From assembly GCA_963575745.1 (NCBI GenBank), contig CAUYUJ010015760.1, forward strand, positions 230,001 to 294,000: a stretch of 64,000 nt of DNA, in the 5' to 3' direction. A program made the position numbers and the translations under genes. The stretch comes from Prorocentrum cordatum. Taxonomy: Eukaryota; Sar; Dinophyceae; Prorocentrales; Prorocentraceae. Every line of letters begins with the position of its first letter. Positions within the stretch are counted from its first letter, which is position 1. Below, piece after piece: positions 1 through 9,527 of the stretch. The notes below the pieces were generated by a model, which saw only the letters and a list, made by a program, of their open reading frames with translations, did no database searches and had not been told where the DNA came from.

Positions 1-654
1 ATCTTGAACTTTCTCGTCAGCCTCAAAGGCCCCGACGGTACCCCCGCGTACACTGTGAGCATGTCCGTCCTCGACACGTTGAAGGTCGGTGGCTTGCCGC
101 AATCACGGCGCCGATTGTACATCACAGGAGTGCTGTCCAAGAAGTCCAATGTGCACACGAGTTGGCCGAGCGAGATCCCATGCACGCCAATCGAACAGAT
201 CTTGGACAAGCATTCGGACAAGCTCGGCACCTTGCCAGTCCATGACTACCAGATCCACAACTTCACCCGCCTGGTGGACAAACTGTCCCAACATCAAGAC
301 ATATTCGCCAAGACCAACATGCTCATCGCCGAGCTTGACTGCGGCAAGACCAGGTCGCCGCAATACGGCTGGGGGTACGCTCCGTGTTTGACGCGCAACC
401 GGTCTGGCGGTGGGGGCTTCTGGATCTTTGCCAAGCACCGATTCATGACGCTGAACGAGCTCGAGCGCCTTCAAGGGATCACCCCGGGCCGCATCAACTA
501 CGAGGACGCGTGCAGTCCCCGCCAGTGCGCTCAGATGATCGGGAATGCATTCTCTGTCAGCGTCGTCGGCCGCCTCACGAGGAACCTTCTTGTGCAGGCT
601 GGTTTTTTCAAGCGGCTCGCTGACCCGTGGCGGAGAGGCAGCAGTTCTGCATGA
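1..654 (+). CDS. C5 cytosine DNA methyltransferase, C-terminal part (cut by window edge)
   Basis: The frame is already open at base 1, so the start and the catalytic N-terminal half lie outside the window; the stop is at 652-654. What remains is the end of a C5 methyltransferase fold. Motif VIII reads GGLPQSRRRLYITG (the Q-x-R-x-R element). A motif IX-like stretch reads APCLTRNR. The run FMTLNELERLQGI corresponds to the RLQGFP-type strand before motif X, and MIGNAFSVSVVGRL is the GNA-type motif X that helps bind S-adenosylmethionine. All of these are kept, so the lost part was probably from a working enzyme. Motifs I, IV and VI cannot be seen. Expected role: cytosine methylation of nuclear DNA. 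DNMTs have been reported inside retrotransposons of Symbiodinium, so cellular and transposon-borne origins are both possible. It is homologous to the degenerate protein at 12646-13995. Confidence 0.75.
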   Translation: MLNFLVSLKGPDGTPAYTVSMSVLDTLKVGGLPQSRRRLYITGVLSKKSNVHTSWPSEIPCTPIEQILDKHSDKLGTLPVHDYQIHNFTRLVDKLSQHQDIFAKTNMLIAELDCGKTRSPQYGWGYAPCLTRNRSGGGGFWIFAKHRFMTLNELERLQGITPGRINYEDACSPRQCAQMIGNAFSVSVVGRLTRNLLVQAGFFKRLADPWRRGSSSA

Positions 655-689
655 CGCCTCGCCTCGGCGCGCAACGATGTACGGCGGCC

Positions 690-1003
690 GGCATATGTGC
701 ATACGTAAGTGTGCGTGCATGTGGGTGTGTACCTACATACATACGCATGAGTGTGTGTATTTATGTGTATGCGCATGTATATTATACATACATACATACG
801 CATGTGTGTATGTATGTATGTATGTGTATACATACATACATACATGCATACATACATACATGTGTATATGTATACATACATACATGCATACACATGTATA
901 TACATGCATACATAGGGTATGTATGTACGTATACATACATACACATGTATATACATACATACATAGGGTATGTATGTATGTATACATACATGCATAGGGA
1001 GGC
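690..1003. repeat. (TACA/CATA)n tetranucleotide tract with a GT-rich leader
   Basis: Imperfect TACATACA/GTATGTAT runs. The leader (CATATGTGCATACGTAAG and following bases, 693-745) is repeated almost exactly at 1740-1790. Long frames read across this stretch are pure repeat translation. Confidence 0.9.
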
Positions 1004-1013
1004 CCATCAACCC

Positions 1014-1363
1014 GACGAAACCCCGTTTGCGCGCGAACGGGGTGTCGTCAACATTGAGCGCTCAATGTTGACGAAACTTGGTGGGCTTAGGGCGCCCTTA
1101 AGGGTATGCGCGGAGGCGCGGGGCGGCCCAGCAGCCTGACGAAACCCCGATCGCGCGCGATCGGGGTTTCGTCAACATTGAGCGCTCAATGTTGACGAAA
1201 CTCGGTGCGCGGGCCCTGCGGGGTGTGACGAAACCCCGATCGCGCGCGATCGGGGTTTCGTCAACGTCCACCGGTCGCCCAGGAGCGCGCGCGCACCGAG
1301 TTTCGTCAACATTGAGCGCTCAATGTTGACGAAACCCCGATCGCGCGCGATCGGGGTTTCGTC
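1014..1363. repeat. Interlocked array of 36-bp palindromes
   Basis: Two 36-bp palindromes alternate. Type A has half-site GACGAAACCCCGATCGCG and type B has half-site GTTTCGTCAACATTGAGC. Perfect A copies are at 1138-1173, 1227-1262 and 1328-1363. Perfect B copies are at 1166-1201 and 1300-1335. Imperfect copies are at 1014-1049 (A-like) and 1042-1077 (B, one mismatch). Neighbouring A and B copies share 8 bp (GTTTCGTC or GACGAAAC). A further inverted pair, GACGAAACTCGGTGCGC at 1194-1210 and its complement at 1291-1307, nests the array. No coding frame spans it. Confidence 0.92.
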
Positions 1364-1735
1364 AGCTGGCGACTTCTGCCAGCGGTCCTGGAATCAGGCC
1401 TTTAAGGTATCTGGTATTCGCCGCCCGTCGGGGCTCTGAGTGGTGTCTGTTGCTACTCAGACAGTCGGGGCCGGCGTGAGAAAACGTCAACGCTCCTTTG
1501 CCATCTTCAACCGTCGCCATCGTCAGCCCCCCCCCCCGTGTCTGTTAAGTCGCTACCATTTGATCATCATGGTCATCAGCCATGATCATCATCATCATCA
1601 TGATCATCATCATGACGATCATCATCATCATCGATCATCATCATCATCAACACATGACTATAATATACTATAAACACAATGATAATCATACTCCACCCCG
1701 TGCGATGCGATGGCGACGCGACGATGATGGCGGCG
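1364..1735. repeat. Non-coding stretch with an (ATC)n tract
   Basis: A CATCAT/GATCAT microsatellite occupies 1563-1660. The rest shows no convincing coding frame. Confidence 0.6.
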
Positions 1736-2220
1736 GCGGGCATATGCGCATACGTAAGTGTGCGTGCATGTGGGTGTGTACATACACACATACGCATGAG
1801 TGTGTGTATATGTGTATTCGCATGCATATGTACACATACATACATACATACGCATGTGTGTATGCGCATGTGTATGCGTACGCATGTATGCATGTATGAG
1901 GAGGAGGAAGAGGAGGAGGATGAGCAGGAGGAGGATGTGCACCAGCAGGAGGAGGAGGAGGACGACGACGACGACGACGAAACGATTTTTCTGGCTAAAA
2001 AGCCGCAGCCGCTGGCTGCTAAATTCTCTGAATGTCTGAACTGACTTCCTTCTCCTCCTCCTCCTCCCTCCTCCTCCTCCTCCTCCTCCTTCTCTCTCCT
2101 CGTCGCTCTCCTCCCTCCCTCCCTCCTCCTTCTCCTGCCCCTTTCCCCATCCACCTCCGCCTCCCCCCTCCTCCTCCTCATCCTCCTCATCCCCCTCATC
2201 CTCCTCCTCCTCCTCCCTCT
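1736..2220. repeat. Second copy of the CATATG..TACGTAAG block, then GAG and CTC tracts
   Basis: Bases 1740-1895 repeat the leader and tetranucleotide block of 690-850 about 1.05 kb downstream. A GAGGAG tract (1899-1985) and a complementary CTCCTC tract (2047-2220) follow, about 60 bp apart, so single strands could fold on each other. Confidence 0.8.
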
Positions 2221-2874
2221 GCCGCGGGAAGGCTGGCACAGCCAGCGCACGCACAGAAAGGCGGAGGTGGAGGGAGGAGCACAAACAGGCTTAGGCGCCT
2301 CCCGCCCTCCTGGCGATGTCCGCCTCTAGAATCTCGCGCCTGCCGCGGGCGTCGAGTGCCACGCGGCTCAGCCGCCCCTCTGCGGCCATCCTCTTCTCCA
2401 TGATGCGTTGCGCGACGCCGGTCCAGTCCTCGAAGTAGCCGTGCAATTGGTAGATGGGAAGCCCCTTTCCCTGTCAGGCCCCCACCCTGCCCCCTATTCC
2501 CTTTCCCCCACCTCCGAGGGGGGGGGGGCGGGGATATAAGGGCAGAGGGGGGAGCTTACCTGTATTGTTGTCCTCCCCCGTCCTCGTGCAACTTGCGACG
2601 CCAAGAGTGCGCCCAAGCCTGAGGAGAAGGGAATTGACACCACCACCACCACCAGAGACCAACAGCGCGAGGAGCCAGAGGGCGGGGATATACTATCACC
2701 GCCCTACTCCCCGAGGCGGGGATATATTATCCCCGCCTTTGGCAGGGGCATCATGGGCATCCTCGCTGGAGGTGGCCCCCCTGGCGGTGGGGGCGTCGCT
2801 TCTCCTTGCCAACCGCGCCTGTGAATTTTTCTGGTGATCCGACCACTGGGCCTCCGCCTCCTTCTCCTCGCGCA
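2221..2874. other. No gene recognised
   Basis: Short frames only. A GGCGGGGATAT motif recurs at 2529, 2682 and 2714. I see no domain or splice structure. Confidence 0.4.
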
Positions 2875-3663
2875 TCAGCACCTCCAGCGTTTGGTATGGG
2901 TCCTCCTTCTTCGCGCGAGGCCCTGCTGGTACTGGCCCTTTGGTACTGGCTTCGCCGCCTCCTTCGCCTCCGCGAGGAGGCCCCGCTGCTGGCCCTTCTG
3001 GTGCTGGGCCTTCTGGTCCAGGCCCTGCTGGTCACCGTCCTGCTGATAGCCCTGCTGCTGGCACTGGCCCTTCTGGTGCTGGCCCTGCTGGTAGCCCTGC
3101 TGGTCCTGGCACTTCTGGTGGTAGCCCTGCTGGCCCAGGGCTAGCAGGAGGGCCAGTTCCTTCGCCTTCGCCTTCACGAAACCCGCGAGGTCGGGCTCCT
3201 TCTTCGCGAGGCCTGGCTCCGCCGCCTGCTCCTCCTTCGCCTCCGCGAGGGCCTTCTGGTGCTGGACCCTATGGTCCAGGCCCTGCTGGTCACCGTCCTG
3301 CTGGTAGCCCTGCTGGTCCTGGCCCTGCTGGCGCTGGCCCTGCTGGTAGCCCTGGTGGTGGTAGCCCTGCTGGTAACCCTGCTGGTACTGGCCCTCCTGC
3401 TGGTAGTCATGCTCCTCCACCTCTTTCGCCTCCGCGAGGCCCGGATCCGCGAGGAGGTATGGATCCCCCACCGCATTGTTGAGGAGATGACAGGGCGGCG
3501 GCCCAGGAGGCGGCGTCGGCTCCAGCTTCACCTTCTTTCTGAGATGAACGGGCGGCGACCCCGGTGGTGGCCTCGGCCCAGCCTTGCAGCGCAGCGCAGG
3601 AGGCCGCATCGGCGGGGCCCTGTCGGGAGGCCGCATCGGCGGGGGCCTGGGCGGCGGCAACAT
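2875..3663 (-). CDS. Possible Q/G/Y-rich repeat protein (unrecognised)
   Basis: A 262-residue frame with an ATG at 3663-3661. The N-terminus is proline- and arginine-rich. Imperfect repeats of Y-Q-Q-G, G-Q-Y-Q-Q-G and D-Q-Q-G follow, with alanine/glutamate/lysine stretches between them (AEAKE occurs three times). One stretch, LAKKEPDLAGFVKAKAKEL, looks like ordinary helical coding sequence, which is why I prefer this strand. The plus strand of the same DNA also reads open as collagen-like Gly-Pro-Ala (2940-3482), so coding strand, and coding at all, is uncertain. Such Q/Y-rich sequence would be expected to be disordered. No homologue is recognised. Confidence 0.33.
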   Translation of the reverse strand: MLPPPRPPPMRPPDRAPPMRPPALRCKAGPRPPPGSPPVHLRKKVKLEPTPPPGPPPCHLLNNAVGDPYLLADPGLAEAKEVEEHDYQQEGQYQQGYQQGYHHQGYQQGQRQQGQDQQGYQQDGDQQGLDHRVQHQKALAEAKEEQAAEPGLAKKEPDLAGFVKAKAKELALLLALGQQGYHQKCQDQQGYQQGQHQKGQCQQQGYQQDGDQQGLDQKAQHQKGQQRGLLAEAKEAAKPVPKGQYQQGLARRRRTHTKRWRC

Positions 3664-4074
3664 TCTGACGCCCCGCCTCCGAGAGCCGCTTGATGAAGAA
3701 GAGGATGAGGTGGAGACGGGGGAGGAGGAGGAGGAGATTCCCTCTTCCTCCTCCTTCTCCTCCTCATCCTCCTCCTCCTCCTACTCCTCCCCCCCCCCCT
3801 CCTCGCTCTCCTCCTCCTGCCATCCTCCGAGGGGCGCGGAGATCATAGCATCATAACATAGCGCATAACACATATCGTCATAGCGTCATAGCGTCTCGCG
3901 CCTCGCGGCCAATGCCTGGAAGCCTGGAAAGCCGCCTTCCTCGAGAGGGGCGGCGCGAGGGCGCGAAGATGACCAGATAACCGCACTCTGAGTTTTGACA
4001 GTGCTCATCCGCAGCCGTTTGGGCTTCCTCAAGGTGCAGACGCCAGCAGCTCAAGGCTGCACCCGCGCCGTGCC
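3664..4074. other. GAG/CTC tracts and no recognised gene
   Basis: A short GAGGAG tract (3715-3737) is directly followed by a CTCCTC tract (3742-3825), another adjacent purine/pyrimidine pair that could form a hairpin. The rest, up to the ATG at 4075, has no convincing frame. Confidence 0.5.
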
Positions 4075-5211
4075 ATGGAGCCATATGTTATGGGCGTCGC
4101 CATGTGTGCCGTAGGCATGGTCGTGGGCGCCATGTGCGCCGTGAAAGTGCTCAGGCTCGCGGGAGACAGGCTCGCCGTGCACGGGCCCGAAGCGTCCGAG
4201 AACTGGTCCGACGATCCCGAGCCGCCGGAGTCGCCGTCGTCGATCCTCCTGTCTGCAGCTACTGCTGACCCGAAAATTCCTTGGCGGACCCGGTGGTCCC
4301 AGCGCCGGGCGCCAGCGCCCGCAGGGTCGCCGCCGAATGGCCCGGTGAGTCCTGCAGCCCCCGCCCTGGCGGACGCGGTGGTGAACGCGACGGCGCGGCC
4401 GCCGCCGAGCACACCTCCGCCGAGCGTGCCCAGGCCCCCAGCAGGGCCGCCGCCGTCGGCCCTGCAGATACCGCCGCCGCCGCCGAGGGTGCCCGCGCCG
4501 CCAGCAGGGCCGCCTCCAGGTGTGTTCTTTGCGGAGACCGTGGCGCAACGTGCAGATGGGGATGCGGCATGGCGTTTCTTCATGGATCTCGGCTTCGTCG
4601 TGATCGACCTCGGCCTGGACGCCGAGGACTTGCTCGCCTTGCACAGAGTTTCTGTCGACATGGCGTTGTTGGCGTCCATGCCCGCCACGAAGCACAATCG
4701 TGGGACGGGGCGCACGTGCGTCAACAGTATTCAGAATATCTACCGCGGCGCTTGGCACGAGGCTCTCAAGATCATCTTGCGACGTCATCAGACCTCGTTT
4801 GTGCTGGCGGAGTTGGTCAAGGCCTACAACATCAAGTTTCACGATTGCGGCGGTGACTACGTCGAGCAAGGTGTGGGCGACGCCACCGAGCTCGCCCACA
4901 AGAACCCGTGCGATTGGCATCGGGACTGCAACTACTACCTGCAATGGTTCTGTATATCAGTCCTGACGGCGGAAACAGACCTCCGACATGGACCGCTGTT
5001 TCTGGAGAGCTGGAGTACCAACAAGGAACAGGTGATTTTCCTAGGCAAGCCTGGGCTTTGTGTAATTAGAGATGTGTGGAACTTGCACCGCGGCAGTGCA
5101 AGCACATCCCGCATGCCGCGGGCGATGCCCAGTTTCCGCTTCTGCACTGGCAACAATGCCAGGCCAGATGCTATGACCCCCCAGGACCTTCTAGAGTTCA
5201 TTGGTCTATAG
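4075..5211 (+). CDS. PhyH-like Fe(II)/2-oxoglutarate dioxygenase with N-terminal membrane segment
   Basis: A single open frame of 378 residues from ATG 4075. Residues 5-24 form a hydrophobic stretch (signal anchor or signal peptide). Residues of about 75-150 are a proline/alanine-rich linker. The C-terminal half (about 155-378) looks like a phytanoyl-CoA dioxygenase-type double-stranded beta helix. CDWHRD supplies the HxD iron ligands, GPLFLESWS matches the turn after the core strand, and GLCVIRDVWNLHRGSAS followed by SRMPRAM gives the distal histidine and the 2-oxoglutarate-binding arginine. All expected ligands are present, so the enzyme may be active. The substrate cannot be inferred. No introns are needed. 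Family assignment is from motif pattern only; a TET/JBP assignment was considered and fits less well. Confidence 0.6.
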   Translation: MEPYVMGVAMCAVGMVVGAMCAVKVLRLAGDRLAVHGPEASENWSDDPEPPESPSSILLSAATADPKIPWRTRWSQRRAPAPAGSPPNGPVSPAAPALADAVVNATARPPPSTPPPSVPRPPAGPPPSALQIPPPPPRVPAPPAGPPPGVFFAETVAQRADGDAAWRFFMDLGFVVIDLGLDAEDLLALHRVSVDMALLASMPATKHNRGTGRTCVNSIQNIYRGAWHEALKIILRRHQTSFVLAELVKAYNIKFHDCGGDYVEQGVGDATELAHKNPCDWHRDCNYYLQWFCISVLTAETDLRHGPLFLESWSTNKEQVIFLGKPGLCVIRDVWNLHRGSASTSRMPRAMPSFRFCTGNNARPDAMTPQDLLEFIGL

Positions 5212-6496
5212 ACATCTGTGAGGGAATGGCCCACAAGGGGCCCCATTACACCATACTTCGAATGGCCCACCTGCGGCCCGTGCAGTGTGCATCTCAGCGC
5301 GAATTGATTTGTGCCAACAGAAGGTCTCAGCTATATGTCAGGCTGAACGACCGAGTATCCTTTAGTGTGCATCTCTGCCGGCAGAGTTTTCGATAGCTGT
5401 TGCCATGTCTGTTTGCATGCACGCTCGCAGAGCGAACCGACCTTGCCTCGGGCAAGCCTTGGAGTGAAAAGAAGTGCAGCCTCTCTCTTCAGCGCTGGCG
5501 AGCGGTGTCGTCTGCCTCGCGGGGTCGGGCCAAACAAATAGCTATCGACACCCCAGGCTAAAATACCGAAGCGGTTTTAAGCGGAACCCCAGGAAACGCG
5601 AGGTGTGCTGGGCTCCCTCCCCTCCTCCTCCTCCCCCTCCCCCCCCTCCTCCTCCCCCTCCTCATCCTTCTCCTCCTACCTACCTACTAGTCAGTTTGAA
5701 TCAGTGCCGCATCCTCCTCTGCCTCCCTCCCTCCTCCCTCCGTCCCTCCTCCCTCCCTCCTCTCCTCTCCACTCCGCCGCCTCATTTCATCTCCTCCCCT
5801 CCGCCTCCCTGGCCATCGTGCGCAGGACAAGAGCATCCTCTCCTCTCGTCCGCCTCCTCTTCTCCGCCATCTCCTCTAAGGCATAATCCGTGCCAGCTGC
5901 TTCGGCTGACCCATCCGCCCTCAGCTGCTTCGGCTGACCCATGCTCCACCCCCGCCCAGCTTCAGAAGACTTCGACACGACCATCCGTAACAGCGGATGA
6001 TATGTCTAAGGCTGATTGCCCAAAATGGGCGTTGGGGAGCATGCGAACCCTGTGGCCGAACCGGCCAACAAACGTTAAACGAGGCCGAACCAGCCAGCCC
6101 GACTGGCGCTGTCTCTTCAAAACGAGGACCCAACACCACAGGGGGGTTGGGAAAGCGACCTCCATCCGTGTAATTTCCGAAGCTGTTAAGACGAAGTGAT
6201 GAAGATGGGAGGAGGGAGGGGGCAGCGGGAAGAAGGTGGGAACGCGGGGCGCTGTCTCTTCAAAACGAGGACCCAACACCGCAGGATGGTTGGGAAAAAA
6301 GCCCTGCGGGGACCCCTCCTCCCTCCTCATCCTCCTCCTCCTGCCTCGTGGGGTCGGGCCAAACAAGTAGCTATCTTTAGGCGAGATATACCTATTGTAA
6401 TATAGCTTTTTTTGTTCGAGCATTTTGCTCGAAGACCCACGCAGTCAGGCACATCACTTTACTACAACATCAAATCACTTTACTACTACATCAACG
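5212..6496. repeat. Non-coding interval bounded by direct repeats
   Basis: GGGGTCGGGCCAAACAA followed by a variable base then TAGCTATC occurs near 5520 and again near 6350, bracketing about 830 bp. Inside, CTGTCTCTTCAAAACGAGGA is repeated at about 6108 and 6251, and CTGCTTCGGCTGACCCAT at about 5899 and 5926. CTC-rich tracts fill 5605-5880. No gene is supported. Confidence 0.7.
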
Positions 6497-7270
6497 ATGG
6501 ACGCTTCGTGGGAACCCCCTCAGCAGGTCAGGCTGCAGAACGGGACATGGAGGCCGGCTCCCTGGTGCAAGTGGGTAAATGATAACTGGCGGTGTTACAT
6601 GTGCAGCAGCAAGGGCGTTTGCATGACTCCAGAACATATTGCATCTGAGCTCCACGTGCGGCGCACGGACGTCAAGTGTGGCTACTGTTACACGTACACA
6701 CGTGAGTTCGGGTCGAGGATCGAGGAAGTGTGGACGCATGAGGACTCTATCCGTGCTGCTGAGCCTGATCAGCCTGACACGCAGGACGCCGTCGCTCCTC
6801 CAGCGCTCCCCGGTGGTCCTGCAGGGCCCCCCGACCCCGCGGCCCAGGGTCAGCTCGCCGGTGGCGTTGTCCAGGCCCCGCTGCCCGGTGCTCCAGGGCT
6901 CGTCGCGATGCAGCCGACGCCCCCGAAGATCGACGCGATGCAGACGACGCTCGATGCGAAGATCGACGCGATGCAGACGACGCTCGATGCGAAGCTCGAT
7001 GCGCTGCAGAGGACGCTCGACAGGCTGGACGTTATGCAGACTGCAGTGGACTCGAAGCTCGAGAGGCTCGAGGCTGCAGCGGAATCGTTGCAGACCAACG
7101 TGGACGCGAAGCTGAAGGGGCTTGGCACTGCAGTGGACTCGTGGCAGACTGTAGTGGACGCGAAGCTGGCCGCGGTGACTGAGAAACTCGATAAGATCGA
7201 TAGGATGTTCACGAGTCCACCGCGCGGAATGGGAGCGGTGGCTGCGCGGGCTGCGCGCGAGGCCTCGTAG
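6497..7270 (+). CDS. Zinc-finger plus 11-residue-repeat coiled-coil protein
   Basis: An intact 257-residue frame from ATG 6497. Residues of about 34-56 contain WRCYMCSSKGVC and then H and H spaced like a U1-type or C2H2 finger (C-x2-C-x10-H-x5-H), followed by KCGYC as a possible extra metal pair. A proline/alanine-rich linker follows. Residues of about 150-240 are a run of 11-residue repeats of the type KIDAMQTTLDA, DAKLDALQRTL and DSKLERLEAAA. Hydrophobic spacing there suits an extended right-handed coiled coil and oligomerisation. Likely a nucleic-acid-binding multimer. The undecads are also near-identical in DNA, so that part expanded recently. No named family is recognised. Confidence 0.55.
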   Translation: MDASWEPPQQVRLQNGTWRPAPWCKWVNDNWRCYMCSSKGVCMTPEHIASELHVRRTDVKCGYCYTYTREFGSRIEEVWTHEDSIRAAEPDQPDTQDAVAPPALPGGPAGPPDPAAQGQLAGGVVQAPLPGAPGLVAMQPTPPKIDAMQTTLDAKIDAMQTTLDAKLDALQRTLDRLDVMQTAVDSKLERLEAAAESLQTNVDAKLKGLGTAVDSWQTVVDAKLAAVTEKLDKIDRMFTSPPRGMGAVAARAAREAS

Positions 7271-8275
7271 TGTTGCTGGCCTGTTGCCTGGAAGGAAGAA
7301 GATGGAGGAGGAGGAGGAGACGGGGAGAGAGGGAGGAGAGGGAGGGAGGAGGAGCAGGGAAGACACGTTGAATAGACGGCGCTCGCATTTTCCCTGTCAG
7401 CCTAGGCGGCGCAGGACGTTATGCAGCGCGCTCGTTGTTAGATCTGCGATAGGGCATCCTAAGGAGGCCGATTGCAGCTTGAATCCTGAGGTAGCCTAGC
7501 CAGCGCGACGAATAGGCAGAGCGCCGGCGTACCAGAACGCTCCTCATCGCCATCCTGATCCTCATCCTCATTATCATCACAACAACATCACAACAGCACC
7601 GCCACTCGAGGATCCCAAGCTGGAGGAGGAGGAGAAGGCGGTTCTCCTCCTGACACCTGGTGGATGAAGCAATGTCGATACCGCTGGATGACACTCGTCG
7701 CCGCGGCTGGATTCGCCTCGAGATTCTGATCCGAACGCGCCCCGGGCGAGGTCCAGCGAGTAGCGGTATCGATGTTGCTTCGAGTAGTGAGTGAGTGAGT
7801 GTGTGTGTGTGCGTGTGTGCGTGCGTGCGTGGTTAGCCCCCCCCTCGTCCTCCTCTCCCCTACCCCCTCCTCCTCCCCCTCCTCCTTCCTCCTCCCCCTC
7901 CTCCTTCCTCCTCCTTCTCCTCCTCCCTCCTCCTCCTCCTCCTCCTCCTCCTCCTCCTCCTCCTCCTCTCCCTCTCCTCCTCCTCATCCTCCTTCCTCGT
8001 CGTCCGACGACGCGGAGGCTCGAGCGGGGCCGGCCCGCCCCGGCCTCGCGGAAGCCCTCGGCCGCCTCGGCCTCGCCAGCCCCTGCGGCGCGCGCCGGCC
8101 GGCCGTCTCTCCTCCCGCCGCCCTCCTCCTCCTCTCCTCGTCTCCACCACCACGATTTCCTCGACCTCCTCCACCGCCTCTCTCCTCCCCCTCCTCCTCC
8201 TGACCTCCTTCACCGCCCCCCTTTCCTTAGACCACCCCTCGCTTCCTGGCTGACGCCAGACTCCATCTGCCAGCA
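7271..8275. repeat. Microsatellite-rich interval
   Basis: A GAGGAG tract (7301-7360), a GTGTGT/GTGCGTGC tract (7786-7832) and a long CTC-rich polypyrimidine tract (7842-8215) just upstream of the ATG at 8276. No supported gene. Confidence 0.75.
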
Positions 8276-9288
8276 ATGGACGGCTGGGATGTTTTCTTGG
8301 ACGCCATTCCGCCGCCGTCCGCCGCGCCTAGCGGCGGGGCGACGCGCCCGCGACCCGCCGCCAGCAGCCAACCGCCAGCCTTGGGGGCGCCGCTGTGCAG
8401 GGACTTCCAATTCACTCGCCTCAGTGACTACACCATCGACAAGTACGAGAAGCACGTCGACTTGTGTGATTCTGTAGATTGCGTTATCTGTTTCGCAGCT
8501 AAACGCCTGGGTACATCGCACTGGTTCTGGCGCGAAACCCTCTTGGACCCTCTGGCCCCAGACCGCGGTACGTGGGCAGCGTTCGCGACGATGTCGACGG
8601 GAAGGCCAGCGCTGGGCTGCTGGATATGCTCTACAAGCACCAAGATGAACAAGCCCGGCCTCGCCCAATTCAGTTTGGATTCGCCTGATGTCCTGATCCA
8701 ATCCAACATCAAGAAGCACGTGAGCTCACAGATTCACAAGGAGCTGAGCAGCGTCGTCGTTGGCACCATCGCATCTGGGAAGACGCCTGTCCAAATTACG
8801 GTTCCTGGGGCCCCATCTGTTTCGACTTTCAGAAGCCTCCTGCAGGCAGTTCGGGGAGAGGGCCCATCCGACCTCCCCGCATTCGGAAGAGCAAGAAAGA
8901 AGAGACGCATGGTTTGGCGCATAGCCGAGGCATTGCGGTCTCTATTGCGCTCCTTCTTCAAGAAGAAGACAGTGTCTTCTATTCTGCAAGACACTACGGA
9001 GGAGGTCCTGCTCATGCGCATCAGGGGCTGCGATACGAACATCAACGTGATGAGCGGTATCGTCGGTGCATGTGATTTGACAAAGCCGCCGTTCAACGGC
9101 AGAGCGACTGGCATCCGGGACGCTTCCCTGCACGTCCTTCGGGAGTTTTGCACGCCACTTCGGGGCCCGCCGTTTTCGAAGAAGCACGGCAGATCGACCA
9201 GAAGCTGTTCAAGAGCGTGTGCGAGTCCGTGCAGATGTATACAGCTGACTCTGCAGCGCCGGAGCAAGTGGCTGGCAAGTTCTTGAAG
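8276..9288 (+). pseudogene. hAT-like transposase-related protein, N-terminal part, frame-broken
   Basis: ATG at 8276. A BED-like zinc site is suggested by GCWICSTSTKMN plus histidines in KKHVSSQIHKEL (residues of about 118-160), after an upstream VDCVICFAAK pair. The frame stays protein-like to about base 9150 (..HVLREFCT). It then turns to nonsense, while another frame takes over with FEEARQIDQKLFKSVCESV and AAPEQVAGKFLK up to 9288. So one frameshift (or sequencing error) lies near 9150. A candidate intron follows at 9289-9527, with a GA donor and an AG|G acceptor. From memory, this arrangement resembles a multicopy dinoflagellate family related to KIAA1586/ZMYM-type hAT proteins; I could not check this. 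Confidence 0.45.
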
Positions 9289-9527
9289 GACCTTCTGCCG
9301 CTGCTGCTCTCCTTCTCTTTTACTCTCCTCCCTCCTTCTCCTCGTTCACTCTCCCTCGTCTTCCACCTCCCTTATCACCGCCTCCACCGCTGCTGCTCCG
9401 CCTCCTCGTGCTCTCCTAACCCTCTTTCTCCCCCTCCTCCGCGACCTCCGTTCCCTTCTGCCCTCCTCCTCTCCTCCCCCGCCCCATCCCATTTTCCGCG
9501 CCCTGAGAGGACGCCGGGTGGGCCCAG
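9289..9527 (+). other. Candidate intron, pyrimidine-rich
   Basis: Starts GACCTTCTG after codon AAG and ends CCCAG before GCAGCTGGG. Joining at these points keeps one reading frame. The body (9298-9500) is CTC/CCT-rich. Confidence 0.4.

Noticed and set aside
2940-3482. Collagen-like Gly-Pro-Ala protein on the plus strand
   Set aside because: It is the complement of the Q/G/Y repeat frame, and composition is wholly set by CCTGCTGGT units; the minus reading has more ordinary stretches.
4849-5130. TET/JBP-type thymine or methylcytosine hydroxylase
   Set aside because: HxD is present, but the distal block GLCVIRDVWNLHRGSAS with SRMPRAM fits PhyH; no TET/JBP-specific surrounding motif was seen.
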